From: Pseudomonas fulva 12-X
Lineage (GTDB): Bacteria; Pseudomonadota; Gammaproteobacteria; Pseudomonadales; Pseudomonadaceae
Assembly: GCF_000213805.1 (NCBI RefSeq)
Contig: NC_015556.1
Span: 1,736,001-1,800,000, forward strand
Length of the DNA: 64,000 nucleotides
Direction: 5' to 3'
The notes beneath the pieces were generated by a model that was given only the letters and a program-made list of their open reading frames with translations, was not told the origin of the DNA and searched no databases. Every line of letters begins with the position of its first letter. Position 1 is the stretch's first letter. Of this stretch, positions 1 through 8,730 are shown one piece after another. The translations under genes and the position numbers were made by a program.

Positions 1-26
1 GACCGTGGCCAGCGCCGTGCCGATTG

Positions 27-245
27 CTATTCGTCGAGCTTGCGACGCGCCTGTTCGGAAGCCTTTTCGATCTTCTCGGCTTCCTGCTCCTTGGTCTTGA
101 TCGAGGTCGGGGTGATCGCGCGATCCACCGCCTCGGTCTTCTCCCCGGGGCGCTGCGTTTGCTTTTTCACCACGTTGACGTCTTCGCCTTCCACATCCTT
201 GGCGGGGCTGTTGGGCGGCGTCGGGTCGATTGGTTTCTGGCTCAT
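27..245 (-). CDS. Small hydrophilic hypothetical protein (72 aa)
   Basis: Unrecognised protein of 72 residues. It starts with ATG at 245 behind a very good ribosome-binding site (AGGAGGAA, about 6 bases upstream), which is the main support for its being real. The product is highly charged and rich in Lys, Glu, Pro and Thr, has no Cys and no hydrophobic segment, and ends in a probable amphipathic helix (about residues 50-72, KEQEAEKIEKASEQARRKL). This looks like a cytosolic, partly disordered protein. It stands alone, divergent from the gene at 454. No function can be assigned. Confidence 0.7.
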   Translation of the reverse strand: MSQKPIDPTPPNSPAKDVEGEDVNVVKKQTQRPGEKTEAVDRAITPTSIKTKEQEAEKIEKASEQARRKLDE

Positions 246-453
246 GGATTGTTCCTCCTGGCTGTGGGCTGCGAGTCAGCACCTGTTAGTTACGAGACCT
301 CGAGGCGCTGATGAGTTCGGACAATCGCCGTCTGTATCCGCATGCTTCAAGGCCGCGTATTTCGGGGCTTCCGGCCGGCAGAAAAGCTGAATCCCTGAGC
401 TGCGACCGAATCGAACGTTGAGACGCTCGACAATCACGCGATGGGAGAACGAC

Positions 454-891
454 ATGGGTCAATTCAGGATTTACCTCGACGACGAACTGCTCTGCGCGAC
501 CACCTCGCCGGCGCTGGCGCAAGCAGCTTGGAACCGTGCTTCGCGCGATGCCCGCGTGGCCGAAAAAGGCGGCTGGGTACGTGCCTACGAAGGCGAAGTA
601 ACCGTGGCGGAAATGCACCCCGAGCCGCGCGTCGGCCACCCGTGGCCGGATGGCCGGGACCATCAGCCCGACCTGCGCGATGTTTGGGACAGCCTGATGC
701 GGGTGCTCCAGCAACAGGGCCTCAATGACCAGGCGATGACCGATGCACTGAACCGTTTCGGGCTGGCGACCACCAGCGTGCAGGCGTCGGTCAGGGATGA
801 GCTGGACGGGCGCACCGTGCCTACCGCGGCCGAGTTGGTGGTGCTGCTCGATGCCATTCACCAGAACCGTCAGCGCGAGCCTGAGGCGTGA
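454..891 (+). CDS. Hypothetical protein (145 aa)
   Basis: Unrecognised cytosolic protein. The ATG at 454 is preferred over an upstream in-frame ATG at 418 because GGGAGA sits at the right distance and the protein then opens with a compact beta-strand-like MGQFRIYLDDELL. The middle has several Trp and His residues (GHPWPDGRDHQPD near residue 70). The C-terminal half looks helical (DSLMRVLQQQGLNDQAMTDALNRFG). No signal peptide, membrane segment or known catalytic motif is visible. It is monocistronic and convergent with the next gene. Confidence 0.7.
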   Translation: MGQFRIYLDDELLCATTSPALAQAAWNRASRDARVAEKGGWVRAYEGEVTVAEMHPEPRVGHPWPDGRDHQPDLRDVWDSLMRVLQQQGLNDQAMTDALNRFGLATTSVQASVRDELDGRTVPTAAELVVLLDAIHQNRQREPEA

Positions 892-900
892 TTCTTGAGG

Positions 901-1176
901 TCAGGGCAGGCGGGCTTTGTTCACGCAGTGGCGATTGAACAGCTCGGGTTTGTCCAGGCGGATACGCGCTTCGATCTGCTCGATGATGGCGAACACCTCC
1001 GTCGGAGTCAGCGATGTCCTGCAGGGGATATCGCGTACTTCGAGGGAGGTCTCCGACTCCTTTTCCGAAAGTCGCACCACCATACTGGTCGGCGATTGCA
1101 ATGACACTTGTACAACAAGTGGCTGGAAATAGTTGTACAGCAATGCTGCAGCGTCCAGGAATCTAATCTTTGCCAC
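901..1176 (-). CDS. Small protein, DUF1652-like layout
   Basis: The GTG at 1176 gives a 91-residue protein beginning MAKIRFLDAAALLYNYF; GAGAG lies about 8 bases upstream. A longer frame continues to 1365 but has no better start and would run into the neighbouring gene. The layout (hydrophobic helix with FQP, two short beta strands, then a helix such as TPTEVFAIIEQIEARI) resembles the Pseudomonas DUF1652 family, which has a clear member at 27631. The match is weak and inferred by eye. There are two Cys residues (DIPC and RHC). Function unknown. Confidence 0.5.
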   Translation of the reverse strand: MAKIRFLDAAALLYNYFQPLVVQVSLQSPTSMVVRLSEKESETSLEVRDIPCRTSLTPTEVFAIIEQIEARIRLDKPELFNRHCVNKARLP

Positions 1177-1256
1177 AATTATTGCTCTCGGTATTACTCC
1201 TTTATTACCGGTATTAGTGGCGGTGCGGACTTTCTTGTCAAACCAATAGTTTTGCT

Positions 1257-1481
1257 TTATTTGCTCTGCTCGGGTGAAGTTGGCGGCTTGGGCATGCCGC
1301 GCGGGCCAATAAAACCCCAGATGATCAAACCAATGACCGGCAACAACAGAATGATCAGTGCCCACATCAGCCGGGTATTGAAGCTCTTTTCACTGCGCCA
1401 CAGATTCATGATGGTGACCAGGTCGACGAAAGCGATGACGACGAAGGCGCCGAGCCAGAACAGCAGGGATGGATCGCCCAT
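1257..1481 (-). CDS. PLDc_N-type small membrane protein
   Basis: Protein of 74 aa starting at ATG 1481 behind AGGAG at good spacing; the longer open frame upstream (to 1754) has no coding character. Two membrane segments are clear, about residues 6-24 (LFWLGAFVVIAFVDLVTIM) and 32-53 (LMWALIILLLPVIGLIIWG), separated by a short basic loop with Trp-Arg and followed by a cytosolic Pro-rich tail. This is the pattern of the PLDc_N family (the membrane anchor of cardiolipin synthases, also found as free-standing small proteins). No phospholipase domain follows, so this is a stand-alone anchor of unknown role in the inner membrane. Confidence 0.75.
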   Translation of the reverse strand: MGDPSLLFWLGAFVVIAFVDLVTIMNLWRSEKSFNTRLMWALIILLLPVIGLIIWGFIGPRGMPKPPTSPEQSK

Positions 1482-1896
1482 GGCGGAACTCCTGTGGTTG
1501 CGGCGAAGCCCATGGATAGTGGGTTCGCAGGGTTGGACGGAAGCTGGAGGGCGTCTTGCCCGTGTCGAGGTCGTTACATGTACAAAGCGCTTCGACCTGT
1601 CACCGGAATAATTACCCTGTTCAATTACGAAGTATCCCGGTGCGATTAAGTTCGCGTGAAAAGATGGTTGGCCATGCTGGCCTTTTAATATAAAGCGCAG
1701 TGGGTGTTTTCTCGGGCGTGCATGATGCCCGTGCAATAAACGCGATTCATGCAAAGTGCAATAAGCTCATACAAGCGTAAGCGGCTCGATAGGCAATAAA
1801 ACCGGTGTATTCGTCAGGCAGCAAAGTTGGCATATGTGATGCACCTGTTCGGGTGCATTAATCAACGTTGTCTGCTGCCTATAAAAGGATCGCCCG
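1482..1896 (+). promoter_or_regulatory. Intergenic region and structured leader of the first DUF3509 gene
   Basis: A 415-base gap without a gene. It holds ATGTACAA at 1578-1585, a run of TGCA boxes (1719, 1732, and the pair TGCA-AAG-TGCA at 1750-1760), and a nested stem-loop: AGGCAGCA (1816-1823) pairs perfectly with TGCTGCCT (1873-1880) around an inner hairpin of ATGCACC (1839-1845) with GGTGCAT (1852-1858). The outer stem ends 3 bases before the ribosome-binding site AAAGGA at 1884. All pairings are read from the sequence; a role in translation control is inferred. Confidence 0.5.
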
Positions 1897-2238
1897 ATGA
1901 ATACTGCCACTCTCGACCAACTGAGCATCGCATTACCGGATTACAGCGTTTCCATCACCCCGCGCCCGGATGGCATGTACCTGCTGAGCATCAGCCGGGA
2001 AGGCGAGGACATTTTTCTCAAGGCTGTCGACAAGGCGGCCATCGACACCGAGGACGGCGCTCGTGCGCTGGAGCGTGAAATCCTGCGCGACCGCAAGCTG
2101 GTCAGCGGTGAAGTGAATTGGAAGGGCGCTGGCGCGCAGTGGGTGTCGCGCAAGCTGCCGACTTTCACCGGTGCGCCGGTGAATCCAACCGCGGCGAAGA
2201 TGATGTGGTCGCGTCGCAACCTGGATTCCCTGCATTGA
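1897..2238 (+). CDS. DUF3509 family protein, copy 1
   Basis: A 113-aa Pseudomonas-restricted protein of unknown function. The N-terminal half is predicted beta (ALPDYSVSITPRPDGMYLLSI), followed by an acidic-basic helix and a strongly conserved C-terminal block VSGEVNWKGAGAQWV then RKLPTFTGAP, ending in PTAAKMMW and RRNLD. The same block recurs almost unchanged in the second copy at 10217, so the two are clear paralogs. No signal peptide or membrane segment. AAAGGA precedes the ATG. Both copies are followed by a strong terminator and are single-gene units. DUF3509 is assigned from recollection of the family; biochemical function unknown. Confidence 0.8.
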   Translation: MNTATLDQLSIALPDYSVSITPRPDGMYLLSISREGEDIFLKAVDKAAIDTEDGARALEREILRDRKLVSGEVNWKGAGAQWVSRKLPTFTGAPVNPTAAKMMWSRRNLDSLH

Positions 2239-2255
2239 GCGCATCACGCGCCCAT

Positions 2256-2286
2256 GAAAAAGCCCCGATGATTCGGGGCTTTTTTC
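2256..2286. terminator. Bidirectional terminator
   Basis: Stem AGCCCCGA/TTCGGGGCT flanked by AAAAA on the left and TTTTTT on the right. It can end both the DUF3509 transcript and the convergent chemoreceptor transcript. Confidence 0.9.
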
Positions 2287-2318
2287 GGTCTGGGTAACGG
2301 CCGATCAGCTCGTGAGCA

Positions 2319-4118
2319 TCAGGATTTGCCCAGCAGGCGCGAGGCGTCGAAGCCCATGCGCATGTTGCCCCAGTGGCGGCCCTCGAAGAAGAACGGCACA
2401 TCGATCTCGGTCATGATCTCGCCGGTATCGCGCAGGTAGGTCTGCAGCAGGAAGCGCTGGGTGTTGCCCGCCGCGCGCAGGCCAACCGGGTCGGAGAACA
2501 TGCGCTTGTTGCGGCACACCGGCAGGTCGACCGCGCGGTTGCCGGTTGGCGGCTTCGACACCCAGCTGTTGTTCACCGGGCAGTAGCCCTTGTTGTCGAC
2601 GATAAAGGTCACGATGCCGCCCTGCGTGCCCTTGGTCAGGCGGTCGATCTCTTCCTGGCAGATCTGCGCGAAGCGCTCGGCATAGCCGGTCATGTACTGC
2701 TTGGGATCGGTGTTGGGGATCAGCTTGTAGTTCTGGTCGAACAGGTTCACGCCTTCGCGCTGCAAGGTGGCCAGGCGCGCCTGCAGCGCATCACGGCACT
2801 GCGTGGCGCGGGTGATGGCTGCGTCCAGCTCGCCCTCGCCAAGCACGAAGCGACCGAGCAGTTCCTGCACGCGCTCGGCTACGCCTGAGAGATCGCGAGT
2901 GGCGGTAGCGGAGCGCTGCATGCGCTGGTCGATGGCCTGGCTGTCGGCGTGAATCTGGGTGACGCGATCATTGATGCCGGTGTTGGCGTCGGCCACCTGC
3001 TGGATGTGCTCGGCGATCTCGGCCAGCTTGCTGGTGGTGGATTCGAAGTCGCCGATCATGGCCTCGAAGTGCCCCGTGGCGCGCTCGACCACCACCTGGG
3101 TTTCCCGGGCGCTCTGGCTGATGCGCGCGGTCTGCTCGTGGGTGGTGCTGACTTCCTTGAGCATGGCGTCGATGTTCTGCGAGATGTCGCCGGTGGCCTG
3201 GCTGACGTTCTGCGCCAGGGTGCGCACCTCATCGGCGACCACTGCGAAGCCGCGGCCGCTTTCGCCTGCACGAGCCGCTTCGATGGCCGCGTTGAGTGCC
3301 AGCAGGTTGGTCTGCGAAGAAATCTGCTGGATCAGGCCGACCACCGACTTGATGTTCGACGAACGCTCGTTGAGTGCCGAAACCAGGGTGCTGAATTCGT
3401 TGAGGCTGTTGGAAATGGCGCTGATGTTGCCGGTGACTTCCAGGAGCTCCGCGTAGGAGTCCTGTGCCATGCCGAGGTTGTGTGCGGTGGTCGCCGAGAT
3501 CGCCTGGGTCTGCTGCGACACCTCGTCGATACGGCCGACGGCGATGTTGCTCTCGCTCATCACCTCGTTGGCGAAGCGCGCCTGATGGGTGGCGCTGTCG
3601 CTGGAGTCGCTGATGTTCTTCAGCGAGCGGGCGGACTCCACGGCGATCTGCACGGTCAGCGCCTGCACGTTGCTGATGATCTCGCGCTGCTTGGCCAGGA
3701 AGCGGTTGCAGGTGCTGGCCAGGGTACGGATTTCGTCGTGGGTGAGCAGGGGCAGGTCGCGGGACAGGTCGCCTTCACCGCTGGCGATTTCTTCCAAGGC
3801 TCGGGTCATGTTGTCGACCGGGCGTACGATCAGGTGGCGGAAGTACCAGACCATGAAACTGACCATGCCCAACGTGAACAGCGCGCTGAGTGTCAGCGCG
3901 GTGCCCAGGGTGTCGAGCTTGCCTTCGACCTGCTTTAGCAGAGCCGGGTCGAGTTGGGCGCCGTGCAGCAGCTGCACGATATCGGCGCGCAGGCTCAAGG
4001 CCACCCAGACCAGCAAGCCGCTGACCAATACCAGCAGAAAGAGACTGGAGAGCTTCTTGGTCAAGGTATCGAAAAAGTGCATTTCGATGGAATCGTACAG
4101 CGACTTTAACGACTGCAT
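2319..4118 (-). CDS. Methyl-accepting chemotaxis protein with C-terminal sensor-like domain
   Basis: Chemoreceptor of 599 aa. Membrane segments lie at about 25-43 and 74-92, leaving only about 30 periplasmic residues, too few for a normal ligand-binding domain. A HAMP linker (about 93-150) leads into the signalling hairpin; the tip is visible at about 270-303 ([20 protein letters not shown], then VADEVRTLA). Unusually, about 140 residues follow the signalling domain (460-599): [12 protein letters not shown], then [16 protein letters not shown] and WGNMRMGFD. This matches a C-terminal PAS/Cache-like module found on some cytosolic receptors, so sensing is probably intracellular. AGGAG precedes the ATG. 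The gene is monocistronic. Confidence 0.92.
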   Translation of the reverse strand: MQSLKSLYDSIEMHFFDTLTKKLSSLFLLVLVSGLLVWVALSLRADIVQLLHGAQLDPALLKQVEGKLDTLGTALTLSALFTLGMVSFMVWYFRHLIVRPVDNMTRALEEIASGEGDLSRDLPLLTHDEIRTLASTCNRFLAKQREIISNVQALTVQIAVESARSLKNISDSSDSATHQARFANEVMSESNIAVGRIDEVSQQTQAISATTAHNLGMAQDSYAELLEVTGNISAISNSLNEFSTLVSALNERSSNIKSVVGLIQQISSQTNLLALNAAIEAARAGESGRGFAVVADEVRTLAQNVSQATGDISQNIDAMLKEVSTTHEQTARISQSARETQVVVERATGHFEAMIGDFESTTSKLAEIAEHIQQVADANTGINDRVTQIHADSQAIDQRMQRSATATRDLSGVAERVQELLGRFVLGEGELDAAITRATQCRDALQARLATLQREGVNLFDQNYKLIPNTDPKQYMTGYAERFAQICQEEIDRLTKGTQGGIVTFIVDNKGYCPVNNSWVSKPPTGNRAVDLPVCRNKRMFSDPVGLRAAGNTQRFLLQTYLRDTGEIMTEIDVPFFFEGRHWGNMRMGFDASRLLGKS

Positions 4119-4315
4119 GCCGCAGCTCCTGACAGAGAAATAATCCTTGGATTTCCATTACTTCGACCAGAAGCGCGGAACCTTTAACAAAGGCTGCTCT
4201 GTTCGCCGACGTTCCACGCGATTTGTCGGATGTTCCACCGCGGGGCGGCGAGTGTAGTGCTTCGCTTGTGACCATTAAAGAGTGGTTACACAAAAAAATG
4301 ACGTCAATTGGCCAC

Positions 4316-4350
4316 ATGTACAAACGACGCTACCGGCACAGGGCCGGTAG
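4316..4350 (-). terminator. Stem-loop downstream of the enolase-family gene
   Basis: A perfect 8-bp stem CTACCGGC/GCCGGTAG (4330-4350) lies just past the stop of the minus-strand dehydratase. On the minus strand the tail is only moderately T-rich (CGTCGTTTGT). ATGTACAA occurs at 4316-4323 beside it. Confidence 0.5.
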
Positions 4351-4373
4351 TGCTTTGTTGCATGGAGGAGAGC

Positions 4374-5534
4374 TTAGCCGCGCTGGCCGAACTCCGCCTG
4401 TTGAGCGGTCCACCCAGCCACGCGCTCGCTGAGCGACAGGCCCAGGCCGGGGCGGTTCGGCACCAGCATGCGGCCATCGCGGGTTTCCAGGCGCTCGTTG
4501 AACAGCGGCTCGAGCCATTCGAAGTGCTCGACCCAGGGTTCGGTCGGGTAGGTGGCAGCCAGGTGCACGTGCAATTCCATGGCGAAGTGCGGGGCGAGCA
4601 TCAACCCTGCGTGCTCGGCCATGGCGGCGATCTTCAGGAATGGCGTGATGCCGCCGACCCGCGGTGCATCGGGCATCAGGTAGTCGGCGCCGCGGGTTTT
4701 GATGAACTCGGCGTGCTCGGCCACGCTGGTGAGCATCTCGCCGGTGGCGATCGGCGTGTCGAAGGCAGCGGCCAGGGCGGCGTGGCCTTCGGCGTCGTAG
4801 CAGTCCAGCGGCTCTTCGATCCACACCAGGTTGAATTCCTCGAAACGCCGGCACATGCGCTGGGCGGTGGGGCGGTCCCACTGCTGGTTGGCGTCGACCA
4901 TCAGCGGGAAATCGTCGCCCAGGTGCTGGCGGATGGTGGCGACACGGTGCAGGTCGAGCGCCGAGTCGGGCTGACCGACCTTCAGCTTGATGCCGCCGAT
5001 GCCTTTCTCGCGCGATAGATCGGTGTTGACCTTGAGCTGATCCAGTGGCGTGTGCAGAAAACCGCCGGAGGTGTTGTAGCAGCGCACCGAGTCGCGCTGG
5101 GCGCCGAGCAGGCGAGCGAGGGACAGGCCCGCGCGCTTGGCTTTCATGTCCCACAGGGCCACGTCGAAGGCGCCGATGGCCTGGGTCGACAAACCGCTGC
5201 GGCCCACCGAGGCGCCGGCCCAGCACAGCTTGGTCCACAGCTTCTGGATGTCGCTGGGGTTCTCGCCGAGCAGCGCCGGGGCGATTTCCTGGGCATGGGC
5301 GAACTGGCCGGGGCCGCCGGCACGTTTCGAGTAGCTGAAGCCCAGGCCGCGGTGACCGTCCTTGCTTTCGATCTCCACGAACAGCATGGCGATCTCGGTC
5401 ATTGGTTTTTGCCGGCCGGTCAGCACCTTGGCATCGCTGATCGGGTTGGCCAGGGGCAGGAAGACCGAGGCGATGCGTACCCAGGCGATCTGGTCCTGGT
5501 CTGCGCAGCCTTGGGAAAGGGTATGTTCACTCAC
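4374..5534 (-). CDS. L-talarate/galactarate dehydratase-type enolase superfamily enzyme
   Basis: Mandelate racemase-subgroup enolase of 386 aa, starting at GTG 5534 behind GAGG. The TIM-barrel catalytic residues are all present: K183 and K185 (GGIKLKVG), metal ligands D214 (with N216), E240 and E266 (DANQQW, WIEEP, TGEM), and the general acid/base H316 (APHF). From memory the Salmonella talarate/galactarate dehydratase uses K195, K197, D226, N228, E252, E278 and H328, which is the same spacing with a constant offset of 12, supporting that specificity within the family. It would dehydrate an aldarate to a keto-deoxy product in the cytosol. There is no sugar transporter next to it. Confidence 0.82.
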   Translation of the reverse strand: MSEHTLSQGCADQDQIAWVRIASVFLPLANPISDAKVLTGRQKPMTEIAMLFVEIESKDGHRGLGFSYSKRAGGPGQFAHAQEIAPALLGENPSDIQKLWTKLCWAGASVGRSGLSTQAIGAFDVALWDMKAKRAGLSLARLLGAQRDSVRCYNTSGGFLHTPLDQLKVNTDLSREKGIGGIKLKVGQPDSALDLHRVATIRQHLGDDFPLMVDANQQWDRPTAQRMCRRFEEFNLVWIEEPLDCYDAEGHAALAAAFDTPIATGEMLTSVAEHAEFIKTRGADYLMPDAPRVGGITPFLKIAAMAEHAGLMLAPHFAMELHVHLAATYPTEPWVEHFEWLEPLFNERLETRDGRMLVPNRPGLGLSLSERVAGWTAQQAEFGQRG

Positions 5535-5814
5535 GTGGATTACCTCGCTTGACGTTCTTGTTGGCGCCGCCAGCTGGTGTGAATCACTGGCGTGAATCCG
5601 GACGTTAAGCTGATTAGGTAATCATTCAAGGGATTGGGTAGGGCTTTGGGGCTGCTTCAAAGTAGAAGCTGCCGTTCGCCGATCTACTGTGGGAGCGCGC
5701 CATGCGCGCGAAAAAATCGCGGGCATGGCCCGCTCCCACAAATAATCACCAGTCCATCCTGCGGGAACGAACGGCTGCTCCCGCCACCAATCAGCCAAGC
5801 AGTGATGTATGCCC
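5535..5814. other. Intergenic region with a REP pair
   Basis: A 280-base gap between the dehydratase start and the regulator stop. Apart from the REP palindrome at 5688-5741 and a probable dehydratase promoter region near 5590-5640, nothing recognisable is present. Confidence 0.5.
5688..5741. repeat. REP element pair (inverted)
   Basis: TGTGGGAGCG at 5688 and CGCTCCCACA ending at 5740 form the outer stem, with GCGCGCCATGCGCGCG and TCGCGGGCATGGCCCGC between. This is the classic Pseudomonas REP pair arranged as a palindrome between genes. Confidence 0.85.
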
Positions 5815-6852
5815 TCACGCGCTCTGCCGCTCGACGATGCTGAAGCCCGTATCGATGCGCACCTTTACCGGTTCCTCATGGGGATGGTCGAGGCGCTGGA
5901 GCAGGGCGCGGGCGGCCTGCAGGCCGATTTCGGCGCCGTTGATGCGTACCGTGGACAGCGAAGGCTGCAGGTGCGCGGCGATGTTCAGGTCGCCGAAGCC
6001 CATCACCGCCAGATCATCCGGCACGCGGATGCCCCGTTCGGCCGCCTCCACCAGCACGCCGTGGGCCAGGGTATCGGAGCTGCACACCAGCACCTCCGGG
6101 CGCTCGCCGGCGGCCAGCAGGCGTTGCAGGCCCTCACGACCGAGGTCGGCCGTTGCCGGTGGCGGCAGCACGACACGGGGCACTGCATCGATGCCCAGGC
6201 TGGCCAGTTCCTCGACCAGGCTGTCGCAGCGCCGCAGGCCACGCGGGTCATCCAGGGTCACCACGGCGAAACGCCGATAGCCTTTGCCGGTCAAGTAGCG
6301 GGCGATGGCCGCGCCGACCGTTTCGTGGGAAAAGCCCACCAGCATGTCCAGCGGCCGCGGCGCCAGGTCCCAGGACTCGACGATGGGGATGCCTGAGCGC
6401 GACAGGCGCATGCGGCTGGCCTCGGTGTGCAGGGTGCCGGTGAGCACGATGCCGTCGGGCCGGCGGCGCAGGATGGTGTCGAGCAACTGCTCTTCGCGCT
6501 CGGCGCTGTAGTTGGTCAGGCCGATCAGGGTTTCGTGGCCGGCTTCGGTGAGGGTGTCGATCAGTGCCTGCACGGTGTCGGCGAAAATCGAGTTGGCCAC
6601 GGTCGGCACCAGCAGGGAAATCAGCCGGCTGCGTTGTTCGGCGGCGCCGGTGAGCATGGCCGGCACGTAACCGGTCAGCTGCACAGCGCGGAAGACCTTC
6701 TCGCGCAATTCGGCGCGCACGATCTCTGGCTGGTTGAGCGTGCGCGATACGGTGATCGGCGATACCCCGGCAACCTTGGCGACATCGGCCAGGGTCGGCG
6801 CCTTGCCCGTCGGCAGGCTCGGGCGCTTGCGGGTGGGGCGGTCATCACTCAT
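5815..6852 (-). CDS. LacI-family transcriptional regulator
   Basis: A 345-aa sugar-responsive repressor. The HTH is at about residues 18-40 (APTLADVAKVAGVSPITVSR) followed by the hinge helix, then a periplasmic-binding-protein-like effector domain (about 75-340) with LVCSSDTLAHGVLVEA and VMGFGDLNIAAH. It resembles the GntR type that controls gluconate genes in pseudomonads, but no gluconokinase or permease lies nearby, so the effector is unknown. The dehydratase at 4374 is on the same strand downstream, separated by 280 bases with a REP pair, and may or may not be a target. It is divergent from pnuC. Confidence 0.88.
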   Translation of the reverse strand: MSDDRPTRKRPSLPTGKAPTLADVAKVAGVSPITVSRTLNQPEIVRAELREKVFRAVQLTGYVPAMLTGAAEQRSRLISLLVPTVANSIFADTVQALIDTLTEAGHETLIGLTNYSAEREEQLLDTILRRRPDGIVLTGTLHTEASRMRLSRSGIPIVESWDLAPRPLDMLVGFSHETVGAAIARYLTGKGYRRFAVVTLDDPRGLRRCDSLVEELASLGIDAVPRVVLPPPATADLGREGLQRLLAAGERPEVLVCSSDTLAHGVLVEAAERGIRVPDDLAVMGFGDLNIAAHLQPSLSTVRINGAEIGLQAARALLQRLDHPHEEPVKVRIDTGFSIVERQSA

Positions 6853-7022
6853 GGTCGTCCTCGCGCGGGGTGGGCAGCGGGCGATAGTAGCAAGCCAGCC
6901 GATGACCGCGCGCCGGCGACGAGCGTTGCGCTATGCTGCGCCTCGGCTCGCTCCCCAATGTGCCGCTCACTCTTTCCCGACCCGGCTGACAGGCGCCACG
7001 GCTGCCTGACAAGGATTCGTTG

Positions 7023-7595
7023 ATGCCCAGCAATCTGGAGCTGTTCGCCAATATCGCCAACCTGATCGCCGTGTTGCTGGCGGCGCGCAACAGTGTGCAC
7101 ACCTGGTCGGTGGGTATCGTCGGTTGCCTGCTGTTCGGCTGGCTGTTCTTTACCGTGCAGCTGTACGCCGATGTCACCCTGCAGGGCTTTTTCATCGTCA
7201 CCAGCGCCATGGGCTGGTGGGCCTGGCTGCGCGGCAACGCCGGTGGTGCGTTGCCGATCAGCCGTACGCCGCCTCGGGCGCTGCTCGGCTATCTGGGCCT
7301 GGCCGTCATCGTCGCGGTTGCCTACGGCCTGTTGCTGCATCGTTTCACCGATGCCTATGCGCCGCTGGTGGACTCCCTGGTGCTGACCTTCAGCGTGCTG
7401 GCGCAGCTGCTGCTGATGCGCCGGCGCGTGGAAACCTGGTACGGCTGGCTGCTGGTCAACACCCTGGCGGTGCCGCTGTTCGCCTCCCGCGAGTTGTACC
7501 TGACCGCCGGGCTTTACGTGCTGTTCTGGTGCAACGCCTGGTACGGCCTGTACCGCTGGCGTCGCGAGCTGCAGGGCCAGGAACGGTTGGCCTGA
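7023..7595 (+). CDS. pnuC: PnuC-like nicotinamide riboside transporter
   Basis: Inner-membrane protein of 190 aa with about seven hydrophobic segments, the topology of PnuC vitamin transporters. Family-typical features include SVGIVGCLLFGWLFFTVQLYAD early on, the GWWAWLRG stretch and the C-terminal WCNAWYGLYRWRR. ATG 7023 is used, with AAGGA upstream. The stop is 1 base before the start of the NadR-like gene, so the two form an operon: PnuC would bring in nicotinamide riboside and the downstream kinase would trap it by phosphorylation. Confidence 0.9.
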   Translation: MPSNLELFANIANLIAVLLAARNSVHTWSVGIVGCLLFGWLFFTVQLYADVTLQGFFIVTSAMGWWAWLRGNAGGALPISRTPPRALLGYLGLAVIVAVAYGLLLHRFTDAYAPLVDSLVLTFSVLAQLLLMRRRVETWYGWLLVNTLAVPLFASRELYLTAGLYVLFWCNAWYGLYRWRRELQGQERLA

Positions 7596-7596
7596 G

Positions 7597-8640
7597 ATGC
7601 GTAAAGCCTTTCGACGCGGTCTGGTGGTCGGCAAGTTTTCACCTTTGCACCTGGGCCATGAGTTCCTGATCCGTGAGGCGCTGGCCCAGTGCGAACAGCT
7701 CCATCTGCTCAGCTACTCGTTGCCGGAGTTGCCCGGCTGCGAGGCGCCACGCCGCGAGCGCTGGTTGCAGGTACGTTTTCCCGATGTGCCGACGCTGGTG
7801 GTCACGCCTGCGCGTGTCCAAGCCTGGCGTGGCGAGGGCAGGGTGCTGCCTGATCTGCCGCACAACGAGGCGCCCGATCACCAGCAGCGGCAGTTCGTCG
7901 CCGAGCTGTGTCAGGTGGTACTCGGCACCACGGTCGATGCGGTGTTCACCAGCGAGCGTTATGGCGATGGTTTCGCTGCACATCTGGCCCAGTGCTTTGA
8001 CCATCCGGTGCAGCATGTCTGCATCGATCAGGCGCGGGTTGCCGTGCCGATCTCCGGTACTCAATTGCGTGAAGATCCCCACCGGCTCAAGGCTTTTCTG
8101 GCGCCGCCGGTGTATGCCGATTTCGTCGAGCGCATCGTGCTGCTGGGCGGCGAGTCTACCGGCAAGAGCAGCCTGGCCGCGGCCCTGGCCCAGGCGTTGG
8201 GCAGCGTGCATGTCGCCGAATACGGGCGCGAGTGCTGGGAGGCGCGCGGCGGCGAGCTGCAGTACGACAATCTGCTGCATATCGGTCGTACTCAGGTGGC
8301 CCGCGAGAACGCCGCCGCCGAGCGCGCCAACCGCTACCTGGTCTGTGACACCTCGCCGTTGACCACGCTGTTCTACAGTGGCGCAATGTTCGGTCGCGCC
8401 GAGCCCGAGTTGCAGCGCCTTGCCGAGCGGCCTTATGCGCACACCTTCCTGTGCGCTGACGACTTTCCCTTCGTGCAGGACGGCACCCGCCAGGACGAAA
8501 CCTTTCGCCGTCGCCAGCAGGCCTGGTATCGCGATGAGTTACAGCGCCGCGGCTGCATCTATCACGAGCTGCGCGGCTCCCTCGCCGAGCGCGTCGCCCA
8601 AGCCATAAAAATGCTGCAAAGCCCCGTGCCACAAGCGTAA
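7597..8640 (+). CDS. NadR-like bifunctional NMN adenylyltransferase / ribosylnicotinamide kinase
   Basis: A 347-aa two-domain enzyme of NAD salvage. The N-terminal nucleotidyltransferase has GKFSPLHLGH at about 12-21 (the GxFxPxHxGH motif) and PISGTQLRED near 150 (ISGT motif). The C-terminal kinase has a P-loop GGESTGKSS near 183-191 and ends at about 335. The N-terminal helix-turn-helix of enterobacterial NadR is missing: the adenylyltransferase motif starts at residue 12. It should therefore be an enzyme only, without repressor function. It sits directly behind pnuC. Confidence 0.9.
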   Translation: MRKAFRRGLVVGKFSPLHLGHEFLIREALAQCEQLHLLSYSLPELPGCEAPRRERWLQVRFPDVPTLVVTPARVQAWRGEGRVLPDLPHNEAPDHQQRQFVAELCQVVLGTTVDAVFTSERYGDGFAAHLAQCFDHPVQHVCIDQARVAVPISGTQLREDPHRLKAFLAPPVYADFVERIVLLGGESTGKSSLAAALAQALGSVHVAEYGRECWEARGGELQYDNLLHIGRTQVARENAAAERANRYLVCDTSPLTTLFYSGAMFGRAEPELQRLAERPYAHTFLCADDFPFVQDGTRQDETFRRRQQAWYRDELQRRGCIYHELRGSLAERVAQAIKMLQSPVPQA

Positions 8641-8730
8641 GCGGCCACTCATCCCTGGGGCTGAACCAAAGGAATCGGTGCTTTCTCGGACTCTAGAACA
8701 GGCACTCAAACCCTCGTTCTGGAGAGCAGC

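Noticed and set aside
1108..1139. Two TTGTACA sites and the palindrome CACTTGT-ACA-ACAAGTG
   Set aside because: They lie inside the coding part of the small gene at 901-1176, so they were not counted with the intergenic sites.
2949..3938. Plus-strand open frame of 329 codons opposite the first chemoreceptor
   Set aside because: Antisense shadow of a well-supported receptor; no ribosome-binding site or domain.
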